This document shows, one piece after another, positions 6,677-12,459 of a stretch of DNA of 18,207 bases. The stretch is taken from NCBI GenBank assembly GCA_902495835.1, contig CABUYS010000017.1, positions 1-18,207 on the forward strand, read 5' to 3'. Under the pieces are notes generated by a model, which worked only from the letters and a program-made list of their open reading frames with translations, searched no databases and was not told the DNA's origin. The stretch comes from an uncultured Oscillospiraceae bacterium. Its GTDB lineage: Bacteria; Bacillota; Clostridia; Oscillospirales; Acutalibacteraceae. The first letter of the stretch is position 1, and the number at the start of each line of letters is the position of its first letter. The position numbers and the translations under genes were made by a program.

Positions 6677-6820
6677 TCATAAATTAGTTATTTCGGTATG
6701 GTTAAATGGTGTAAAAATAAAAAACTTAGGAGCAAACACATTATAGCCAAAAATTTTAATTGAAAGCCAAGATATAAAACTAGACTTACTTGCAGAAACT
6801 GCTATCTTTCTTGAACTCAT
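6677..6820 (-). CDS. Small cationic peptide (type A, copy 3)
   Basis: A 47-residue peptide. The core Lys-Ile-Ala-Val...Ser-Lys-Ser-Ser-Phe-Ile-Ser-Trp-Leu-Ser-Ile-Lys-Ile-Phe-Gly-Tyr-Asn-Val-Phe places it in type A. The usual Tyr-Arg-Asn-Asn-stop ending is present in the DNA but out of frame, so the peptide ends on a TGA five bases later instead: a probable C-terminal frameshift. AAGAAGATTTGT precedes the ATG. Net charge about +4. Confidence 0.6.
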   Translation of the reverse strand: MSSRKIAVSASKSSFISWLSIKIFGYNVFAPKFFIFTPFNHTEITNL

Positions 6821-6840
6821 ACAAATCTTCTTTTTAAAAA

Positions 6841-6963
6841 TTAGTTATCACGATATTTGGGTGGAAATTTAATTTTTGTACAACACATCATCGAATGCAA
6901 AAATAACACAAATTTGGAATACTCGCAACGTACAAATCCTGCTAAATCACTAAAAAAACTCAT
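6841..6963 (-). CDS. Small cationic peptide (type B, copy 1)
   Basis: A 40-residue peptide starting Met-Ser-Phe-Phe-Ser-Asp-Leu and ending Pro-Pro-Lys-Tyr-Arg-Asp-Asn. The core Glu-Tyr-Ser-Lys-Phe-Val-Leu-Phe-Leu is shared with the copy at 6551-6664. GTGAAAGAAATT precedes the ATG. Three Cys, net charge about +3. Confidence 0.6.
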   Translation of the reverse strand: MSFFSDLAGFVRCEYSKFVLFLHSMMCCTKIKFPPKYRDN

Positions 6964-6987
6964 AATAAAATTTCTTTCACAAATTAA

Positions 6988-7131
6988 CTATTTTGGTATA
7001 ACGTCTAAAAAAAGATGATTGTATCCTTCGAACACATTGTACCCATAAATCTTAATTGAAAGCCAAGACATAAATTTAGATTTACTCCCAAAAGCTACTA
7101 TCTTATTCTGTAAATTATCAAAAAAATTCAT
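6988..7131 (-). CDS. Small cationic peptide (type A, copy 2)
   Basis: A 47-residue peptide. The segment Asn-Lys-Ile-Val-Ala-Phe-Gly then SKSKFMSWLSIKIYGYNVF is almost the same as in the first array gene, while the C-terminus is unrelated. GAAAGGAAGATTGTT precedes the ATG, and the gap to the previous gene is 20 bases. No signal peptide and no double-glycine leader. Net charge about +2, with one Trp. Confidence 0.7.
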   Translation of the reverse strand: MNFFDNLQNKIVAFGSKSKFMSWLSIKIYGYNVFEGYNHLFLDVIPK

Positions 7132-7151
7132 AACAATCTTCCTTTCATAAA

Positions 7152-7295
7152 CTAATTATTTCGGTACGGAGGACGTGTTGGTGCCGGTGTTATATGTGTG
7201 AACTTCCCTTGTATTCCAAATAAAGCCTCGACATACGCCATAAATACAAAACATTTGTAATGCACAGATTTTGACAAATCACTAAAAAAGTTAAT
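7152..7295 (-). CDS. Small cationic peptide (type C, copy 1), ATT in the start position
   Basis: An open frame of 47 codons matching the gene at 6410-6529 (HYKC, FGxxGKFTHITP) and ending Pro-Pro-Tyr-Arg-Asn-Asn. The ribosome block GAAAGGAAAATTATT is intact, but the codon where the aligned copies have ATG is ATT (7293-7295). No ATG, GTG or TTG lies at workable distance. Either a rare AUU start is used or the start has been lost. The frame has no internal stop, which argues for recent loss or continued use. Confidence 0.45.
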   Translation of the reverse strand: MNFFSDLSKSVHYKCFVFMAYVEALFGIQGKFTHITPAPTRPPYRNN

Positions 7296-7315
7296 AATAA
7301 TTTTCCTTTCAAAAA

Positions 7316-7453
7316 CTATTTATTTCGGTATAAAAAATGAGGTTTAGGAGCAAACACATTGTATCCATAAACTTTAAATAAAAGCCAAGTCATAAACTTA
7401 GATTTACTTGCAAAAGCTACTATCTTTCCTGACAAATCATCACAACATCCCAT
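7316..7453 (-). CDS. Small cationic peptide, first gene of the array (type A, copy 1)
   Basis: A 45-residue peptide beginning Met-Gly-Cys-Cys-Asp-Asp-Leu. An upstream in-frame ATG exists (7507), but it lies upstream of the probable transcription start, whereas GAAAGGGAG sits at ideal distance before this ATG. The core Lys-Ile-Val-Ala-Phe-Ala then SKSKFMTWLLFKVYGYNVF is shared with copies at 6988 and 6677, and it ends Leu-Tyr-Arg-Asn-Lys. Net charge about +5, no signal peptide. Being nearest the promoter it is the best-supported member. No peptide family is recognised. Confidence 0.75.
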   Translation of the reverse strand: MGCCDDLSGKIVAFASKSKFMTWLLFKVYGYNVFAPKPHFLYRNK

Positions 7454-7486
7454 ACAAATCTCCCTTTCATAAATGTTCATTGTCTT

Positions 7487-7515
7487 ATTATATCCTATTT
7501 TTAACATAAAATCAA
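7487..7515 (-). promoter_or_regulatory. Promoter of the small-peptide array
   Basis: Minus strand TTGATT (7510-7515), 17-base spacer, TATAAT (7487-7492), giving a leader of about 27 bases before the first peptide gene. From -35 to just past -10 it resembles the 1931-2542 promoter (TTGATTT, TTAAAAATA, TATAATAAG in common). No other clear promoter was seen within the array, so one polycistronic mRNA is likely. Confidence 0.75.
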
Positions 7516-7644
7516 CACTAATATCGTTTTGTTGTTAAATAAAAGCAAAATTTTGAATATTGGTGAACAAAAATCAAAAAAATCTTCAAATTACAAAAAT
7601 TCAACATAAATTAAATCAAAAAACAGGTATTAAACATACTCATG

Positions 7645-7673
7645 TTGAAAACATTCAAAAAAAATTATATAAT
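7645..7673 (+). promoter_or_regulatory. dnaA promoter with overlapping DnaA-box-like motif
   Basis: TTGAAA (7645-7650), 17-base spacer, TATAAT (7668-7673). A TGTTGAAAA (7643-7651, reverse of TTTTCAACA) overlaps the -35; the same word recurs in the oriC region. This would allow DnaA to repress its own gene (inference). Confidence 0.75.
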
Positions 7674-7726
7674 TAACAGTACAGTTATTTTAAATAAATT
7701 AAATCAATCGGAGGTTTTCTTTTATC

Positions 7727-9043
7727 ATGAACTCTTTTAATGAGGCATGGAATTTAATATGTGATTTTTGCAAAACCAGGATTACCGACGTTGCCTACAA
7801 AACTTGGATAAGCCGAATTGAGCCAGTAAAGCTTGATTTTGAAGAAGGCAAAGCGGTTCTTATGGTTCCGAATGAATTTCACAGACAAACTTTAAACAGA
7901 TGTTACAGGCCGCTGCTTAGCAATGCTTTCAGTGAAATTTTTGGTTCGGGGATAGACATATGTTTTTCAACGCCGGATGAAGTCAACGAATCCGGGAAAA
8001 AAAGTGACCAAAATCTTGCAATAGATTCCGACTACGAATTTACTTTTGACACATACATAGTCGGATCTTCCAACAAATTTGCGCATGCCGCCGCACTTGC
8101 CGTGGCTGCAAATCCCGCAGGAGCATACAACCCTCTTTTTATTTACGGAAATTCCGGGCTTGGAAAAACGCATCTTCTTTACGCAATTTGCAACGACATC
8201 AAAAAAAGCAATCCCGACAAAACTTTCCTTTACATAAAAGGCGACGACTTTACAAATGAACTCATAGAATCAATCCGCAAAAACACAACGAGCGAATTTC
8301 ATCAAAAATACCGCAAAACGGACATACTTTTGGTAGACGACATTCAATTTATAGCAGGAAAAGACTCTACACAAGAGGAATTTTTCCATACTTTTAACTC
8401 GCTCTATGAAGCAAAAAAACAAATTGTTCTCACATCGGACAGGCCTCCGAAAGAAATTCAAACACTCGAAGACAGACTCAGAACACGCTTCGAATGGGGA
8501 CTTATTGCAGATATTCAGCCTCCCGATTTTGAAACAAGGATCGCAATTGTTAAAAGAAAAGCCGAACTTTTAGATATAAAAATGCCGAACGAAGTATGCG
8601 AATATATAGCAAAAAAATTAAAAACGAACATTCGTCAGCTCGAAGGTGCAGTTAAAAAAATGAAAGCTCACCACCTCCTCGGAGGAGAACCGATGGGCAT
8701 TCAAACAGCTCAAATGGCAATATCGGATATTCTCAACAACGACCAACCGCCTCCGGTAACTGTAGAAAAAATAATCGAAGAAGTCGCACGAACGTTTAGC
8801 GTAACACCTCAAGATATACGTTCTTCAAAAAGATCTGCGGCAATATCGAACGCACGTCAAATTTCAATGTATGTTGTAAGAGAAATAACTCAGCTGCCAC
8901 TTGTTTCTATCGGCGAAGAGTTTGGAGGACGTGACCACTCGACTATAGTTTACGCTCTTCAGCAAGTTGAAAAAAATCTTTCAAAAGATTCAAAACTAAA
9001 AGCCATGGTTGAAGACATAACCAAAAATATTCGTGACAGATAA
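7727..9043 (+). CDS. dnaA: Chromosomal replication initiator DnaA
   Basis: DnaA binds oriC boxes, opens the DNA and recruits the replicative helicase. The protein has 438 residues, normal for the family. Domain I spans about 1-73, followed by a short linker. The AAA+ domain has Walker A GNSGLGKT (141-148), Walker B Ile-Leu-Leu-Val-Asp-Asp (200-205), sensor I region Leu-Thr-Ser-Asp-Arg-Pro-Pro (235-241) and box VII Leu-Arg-Thr-Arg-Phe-Glu-Trp-Gly-Leu (251-259). Domain IV carries the DNA-binding signature GGRDHSTIVYAL (400-411). The start has GGAGG 12 bases upstream, a long but workable spacing with no better start codon. The gene has its own promoter and is separated from dnaN by the oriC spacer. 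Confidence 0.98.
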   Translation: MNSFNEAWNLICDFCKTRITDVAYKTWISRIEPVKLDFEEGKAVLMVPNEFHRQTLNRCYRPLLSNAFSEIFGSGIDICFSTPDEVNESGKKSDQNLAIDSDYEFTFDTYIVGSSNKFAHAAALAVAANPAGAYNPLFIYGNSGLGKTHLLYAICNDIKKSNPDKTFLYIKGDDFTNELIESIRKNTTSEFHQKYRKTDILLVDDIQFIAGKDSTQEEFFHTFNSLYEAKKQIVLTSDRPPKEIQTLEDRLRTRFEWGLIADIQPPDFETRIAIVKRKAELLDIKMPNEVCEYIAKKLKTNIRQLEGAVKKMKAHHLLGGEPMGIQTAQMAISDILNNDQPPPVTVEKIIEEVARTFSVTPQDIRSSKRSAAISNARQISMYVVREITQLPLVSIGEEFGGRDHSTIVYALQQVEKNLSKDSKLKAMVEDITKNIRDR

Positions 9044-9076
9044 AATTTGAAAACACAAATTTTTTTGCTCAAAAAG

Positions 9077-9260
9077 TTTTCAACATTTTTTTAACTTTAA
9101 ACACTCGGTTTTCAACGCAATTGTTGAAACACAATTTTATCCACAAATTTGTAGACATGCTTTAAACAAAAATTAAACAGTTGAAAAGTTGATTAAAACT
9201 GCGCAGTTTATGAGATTAAACTTATTTTCAACAAATTAACAGCCCCTACTACTATTACTA
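9077..9260 (+). other. Chromosome origin oriC (DnaA boxes plus DnaA-trio unwinding element)
   Basis: In the dnaA-dnaN spacer: a perfect DnaA box TTATCCACA (9137-9145); TTTTCAACA at 9077-9085 and 9225-9233; TTTTCAACG at 9109-9117; and reverse-strand relatives at 9122-9130 and 9179-9187. Directly after the last box and a short C-rich stretch come CTA CTA CTA TTA CTA (9246-9260), followed by very AT-rich DNA. This arrangement (box, GC patch, trios, AT-rich) is that described for the Bacillus subtilis basal unwinding element. The flanking genes and leading-strand gene orientation on both sides also fit. Confidence 0.85.
9137..9145 (+). promoter_or_regulatory. Consensus DnaA box
   Basis: TTATCCACA, an exact match to the TTATNCACA consensus and the only exact match seen in the spacer. 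Confidence 0.85.
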
Positions 9261-9318
9261 AATATTTATTACTATACTTACAATACTCTGCACTTTAACA
9301 CTTAAGAAAGGTGATTTT

Positions 9319-10425
9319 GTGATATTTAAATGTGAAAAAAATAAACTTGCAGAAGCGCTATCTAACGTTCAAAAATCAGTCTCTCCGAAATCAACGATAC
9401 CGGCTCTTGAAGGCATCTTACTGTCTGCATCGGAAGACAAACTAAAACTTTGCGGATACAACATGGAACTCGGAATAACAACTTCAATACCCGCATCTGT
9501 TGAAGAGGATGGAAAAATAGTTCTCAATGCACATCTGTTTACCGAAATCGTACGAAAACTTCCCGACGACGAAATCGAAGTACAAATTTCCGATGATTTG
9601 TCAGCAAAAATAATAAGCGGTAAAAGCAATTTTGAACTTATGGGTATTAATGCCGAAGAATTTCCGAGTCTTCCCGAAGTAGACGGAGAAAATTTTTTGG
9701 AACTTCCTGTTTCTTGCATAAAAAGCATGATTAAACAAACCATATTTGCTGTTTCCGAGAACGATTCAAAACCCGTTCATACAGGAACTTTGTTCGATAT
9801 AAAAGATAAAATTTTGACGCTTGTTTCCGTTGACGGATACCGTTTGGCAATAAGAAAAGAACCGATAAAAGAAAACCTTGAACTCAGATTTGTTGTTCCG
9901 GGTAAAACTCTTCGCGAAGTTTTGAGACTTTTGCCGGATTCTGACGACACGCTCCGCATTTCTGCTGGAATGCAGCATATAATTTTTTACATCGGAGAAT
10001 ACTCTGTGGTGTCCAGACTTTTAAACGGAGAATTTTTGGACTATAAAGCCACCGTTCCCGAAAAAGTCAAATATACTGTAAACGTTAAAACTCAAGATTT
10101 TTCAAACAGCATAGAAAGGGTTTCTCTCTTGATTACAGAACGCCTTAAAAGTCCCGTAAGATGCTTGTTTTTGAAAGATAGGATTCATCTTTCATGTAAC
10201 ACTTCAATAGGCAAAGCAAGTGATGAACTTCCCGCAAAGAGCGACGTAAAAACTGAACTTGAAATCGCTTTTAACAACAAGTACATGACCGACGCTTTAA
10301 AAAACACCGAATGTGATGAAATCGTCATTCAGCTTAACGGACCTTTAAATCCGATAAAAATTATGCCGAAAGAAGGAAATTCATTTTTGTTTCTAGTGCT
10401 TCCGGTAAGAGTCAAAGCGGAGTAG
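9319..10425 (+). CDS. dnaN: DNA polymerase III beta subunit (sliding clamp)
   Basis: The ring-shaped clamp that tethers DNA polymerase III to DNA and docks repair factors. It has 368 residues, normal for the family, with the expected three-domain content: a start MIFKCEKNKLAEALSNVQKS, the Lys-Ser-Thr-Ile-Pro-Ala-Leu-Glu-Gly segment, Glu-Glu-Phe-Pro-Ser-Leu-Pro, Val-Ser-Val-Asp-Gly-Tyr-Arg-Leu-Ala, and the closing Leu-Pro-Val-Arg-Val-Lys. The start is GTG at 9319 with AAAGGTGA four bases upstream. No clear separate promoter was found in the oriC spacer. It probably heads the dnaN-S4-recF-remB-gyrB operon, with the next ribosome site just past its stop. Confidence 0.97.
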   Translation: MIFKCEKNKLAEALSNVQKSVSPKSTIPALEGILLSASEDKLKLCGYNMELGITTSIPASVEEDGKIVLNAHLFTEIVRKLPDDEIEVQISDDLSAKIISGKSNFELMGINAEEFPSLPEVDGENFLELPVSCIKSMIKQTIFAVSENDSKPVHTGTLFDIKDKILTLVSVDGYRLAIRKEPIKENLELRFVVPGKTLREVLRLLPDSDDTLRISAGMQHIIFYIGEYSVVSRLLNGEFLDYKATVPEKVKYTVNVKTQDFSNSIERVSLLITERLKSPVRCLFLKDRIHLSCNTSIGKASDELPAKSDVKTELEIAFNNKYMTDALKNTECDEIVIQLNGPLNPIKIMPKEGNSFLFLVLPVRVKAE

Positions 10426-10439
10426 TAAAGGAGATTTTT

Positions 10440-10652
10440 ATGACAGATATTAAAATAAAAACGGAAAATATAAAACTCGATTCTTTTTTAAAGCTTATCG
10501 GCGAAGCAGAGAGCGGCGGACAAGCTAAAGCAATGATAAATTCGGAAAAAGTTTCTGTAAACAATGAAGTTTGTTTTTCGAGAGGGAAAAAATTATTTCC
10601 GGAAGATACTGTTTCTGTCGGAGAAAACGAATACAGAGTTGTAAGTCAGTGA
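10440..10652 (+). CDS. S4-domain RNA-binding protein (YaaA/RlbA type)
   Basis: A 70-residue single S4 domain: Ile-Lys-Leu-Asp-Ser-Phe-Leu-Lys, Ala-Glu-Ser-Gly-Gly-Gln-Ala-Lys and Val-Ser-Val-Asn-Asn-Glu-Val, then Arg-Gly-Lys-Lys. This is the short protein found between dnaN and recF in most Bacillota (B. subtilis YaaA/RlbA), thought to bind ribosomal RNA during large-subunit assembly. AAAGGAG lies just before the ATG. Its TGA overlaps the recF GTG by sharing GTGA, which implies translational coupling. Confidence 0.92.
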   Translation: MTDIKIKTENIKLDSFLKLIGEAESGGQAKAMINSEKVSVNNEVCFSRGKKLFPEDTVSVGENEYRVVSQ

Positions 10653-11764
10653 AAATACTGGAAATAAATATTTCGGATTACCGAAATATAAATAGAGCCA
10701 GTGCGGTTTTGAGTCCGTCGGTAAATTTTATTTACGGAAAAAACGCTCAGGGTAAAACTAATTTTATCGAAGCCGTTTGGATGTTCACGGGAGCGCGTTC
10801 GTTCAGAGGCACCAAAGACGGAGATTTAGTAAATTTCGAAAAAACCTCTGCAAAACTTGAAGGAAAGTTTTTTTTTGAAAACAGAAATCAGTCAATCTCG
10901 GTGTTTTTCGGAAACGGCAAAAGAAAAGCTTTTTTAAACGGGATTGCACAGCCTTATCCGACGAAAATAATAGGAAAATTCAAAGTAATACTTTTTTCAC
11001 CGACGCACCTTTCGTTGGTGAGTGCAGGACCTGAAGGAAGAAGAAAATTTTTAGACGCTGCTATTTGTCAGCTAAAACCGACATATATTTCACAAATTTC
11101 ACGTTATAATCAAATACTGAGAGAAAGAAATGCTTTTCTTAAAAATTTTTCAATGAACAGAAATACAGGGTTTTTAGAAGTTTTAAACGAAAAACTTTCA
11201 GAAACGGGAGCGGTTTTAATCGAAGAAAGATTAAAATACCTCGAAGTTTTGAAAAAAGAGGTTACCGGAATATATTCCGATATTTCCCAAGGATCTGAAA
11301 AAATTGAAATCAACTATATTTCAGGTATTTCCAAGAAAATTTCTGAGGAAAACACGCATGATTTTATTAAAAATGAGATTTTTTCAAAACTTGAAAAATC
11401 ATATCAGTCTGATATAAAATCAGGTTATACTTCATTTGGCCCACATAAGGACGAACTTGAAATATTGATTGATGAAAAAAAAGCACGTTTATTCGGCTCG
11501 CAAGGTCAGCGTCGGTCGGCAGCTCTTTGCCTTAAACTTGCAGAAGCAAATATTTTGAAAAATTTTTCAGGAGAATCGCCTGTAATACTTTTAGACGACG
11601 TTATGAGCGAACTCGACGAGTACAGGAGAGATTACCTGATAAGCAAAATAACGGGAAGTCAAGTCTTTATAACCGATTGCAGTTTAAGCGTTTCGGAAAA
11701 ATTTTCAAGCGTTAAACTTTTTAAGGCCGAAAGCGGAGTCATAAGTGAAGTAAGCAAGATTTAA
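10649..11764 (+). CDS. recF: DNA replication and repair protein RecF
   Basis: An SMC/ABC-like ATPase that with RecO and RecR loads RecA at single-strand gaps and stalled forks. It has 371 residues, the family's normal size. Walker A GKNAQGKT (30-37), ABC signature Gly-Ser-Gln-Gly-Gln-Arg-Arg-Ser (283-290), Walker B Val-Ile-Leu-Leu-Asp-Asp (312-317) and D-loop Ser-Glu-Leu-Asp (320-323) are all intact. The start is GTG at 10649, overlapping the S4 gene's stop, which gives the usual Lys-Ile-Leu-Glu-Ile N-terminus. The frame is open upstream to 10571, but that part overlaps the S4 gene and is not family sequence. No strong ribosome site is present, consistent with coupled translation. Confidence 0.97.
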   Translation: MKILEINISDYRNINRASAVLSPSVNFIYGKNAQGKTNFIEAVWMFTGARSFRGTKDGDLVNFEKTSAKLEGKFFFENRNQSISVFFGNGKRKAFLNGIAQPYPTKIIGKFKVILFSPTHLSLVSAGPEGRRKFLDAAICQLKPTYISQISRYNQILRERNAFLKNFSMNRNTGFLEVLNEKLSETGAVLIEERLKYLEVLKKEVTGIYSDISQGSEKIEINYISGISKKISEENTHDFIKNEIFSKLEKSYQSDIKSGYTSFGPHKDELEILIDEKKARLFGSQGQRRSAALCLKLAEANILKNFSGESPVILLDDVMSELDEYRRDYLISKITGSQVFITDCSLSVSEKFSSVKLFKAESGVISEVSKI

Positions 11765-11777
11765 TCGGAGGAGTATT

Positions 11778-12047
11778 TTGAAATATCTCGATATAGGGTC
11801 AGACACCATAATTTTCAGCGATGACGTAATAGGAATTTTTGATCTTGATAAGACCACGGTTTTTAAATCAAACAGAAACTATTTGTCAAACATGGAGAAA
11901 AGAGGTAAAATAGTAAATACTACCGAAAAATTACCAAAGTCATTTATAGTTTTAGACGGTAAGGAAGATAAAGTATATTTAAGTCAGTTTTTGCCTTCCA
12001 CACTTCTGAAAAGGCGGTACACAAAGCAAAGGAGTGAGAGCCGATAG
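11778..12047 (+). CDS. remB: DUF370 protein, RemB-like extracellular matrix regulator
   Basis: An 89-residue protein of the DUF370 family: Tyr-Leu-Asp-Ile-Gly start, Ile-Gly-Ile-Phe-Asp-Leu-Asp, Lys-Ser-Phe-Ile-Val-Leu and the end Ser-Gln-Phe-Leu-Pro-Ser-Thr-Leu-Leu-Lys-Arg-Arg. In B. subtilis the recF-linked member (RemB, YaaB) works with RemA in control of biofilm matrix genes. The start is TTG with GGAGGAG well placed upstream, 13 bases after the recF stop. Its TAG overlaps the possible ATA start of the next gene. DNA-binding targets here are unknown. Confidence 0.88.
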   Translation: MKYLDIGSDTIIFSDDVIGIFDLDKTTVFKSNRNYLSNMEKRGKIVNTTEKLPKSFIVLDGKEDKVYLSQFLPSTLLKRRYTKQRSESR

Positions 12048-12058
12048 GAAAGTTCAGA

Positions 12059-12433
12059 TTGCCTAAGTGTCCGTACTGCGGCGAAATAATTTGGTACATA
12101 GAAGCTTTTTTTGCCAAAAACAAAAAAACCTACAGATGCAAAAGTTGCAAAAAAACGAGTAGCGTTCATGTTGATTCCAAAGCGTTTCAGATTTTGGGAT
12201 TAGCCGAGATAATCGCAGTTATGATTTTTGTTGCGGCGATATTTGCGGGAAGCGGTTTTTGTCTCGGAGGAATTGCACTTATTGTTTTCACGTTTTTTTG
12301 TGCATATTCCGTTTTGCCTTTTACAGTCAGACTTTTTCGCATAAAAAGGCACAGCGAAAGCGAAGACGATGTTTTTACGGATATGAAAAAAGAATCCGGA
12401 GAGGATACAGACACGGAAATTTACAGTAATTAA
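12059..12433 (+). CDS. Small zinc-ribbon membrane protein of unknown function
   Basis: Counted from the TTG at 12059 it is 124 residues. Cys4-x2-Cys7 and Cys27-x2-Cys30 form a probable zinc ribbon. Two hydrophobic segments (about 44-64 and 68-90) follow, then a charged acidic tail. The frame is open five codons upstream to an ATA (12044-12046) that overlaps the remB TAG and lies behind AAAGGAG; this start would add Gly-Lys-Phe-Arg before Leu. The TTG has a poorer GGAAAG before it, so the true start is uncertain. Similar zinc-ribbon proteins occur here in clostridial origin regions. It sits inside the recF-gyrB operon with 26 bases to gyrB. Role unknown. Confidence 0.75.
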   Translation: MPKCPYCGEIIWYIEAFFAKNKKTYRCKSCKKTSSVHVDSKAFQILGLAEIIAVMIFVAAIFAGSGFCLGGIALIVFTFFCAYSVLPFTVRLFRIKRHSESEDDVFTDMKKESGEDTDTEIYSN

Positions 12434-12459
12434 AAATAATTTTTTGGAGGAACTACACT

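Noticed and set aside
6232..7453. CRISPR-like or intergenic repeat array
   Set aside because: Repeat blocks are imperfect, spacing follows coding units, and each block holds a stop, a ribosome site and a start. The pattern is a gene array, not repeats and spacers.
7454..7507. Longer N-terminus for the first array peptide (start at 7507)
   Set aside because: That start would lie upstream of the predicted transcription start and has no ribosome site; GAAAGGGAG and array alignment support 7453.
9246..9318. Separate dnaN promoter in the oriC spacer
   Set aside because: TATACT and TACAAT occur, but neither has a reasonable -35 at 16-18 bases; they sit in the AT-rich unwinding region.
10571..10648. 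Upstream extension of recF
   Set aside because: The frame is open, but this stretch overlaps the S4 gene in another frame and does not resemble RecF. The GTG at 10649 gives the family N-terminus.
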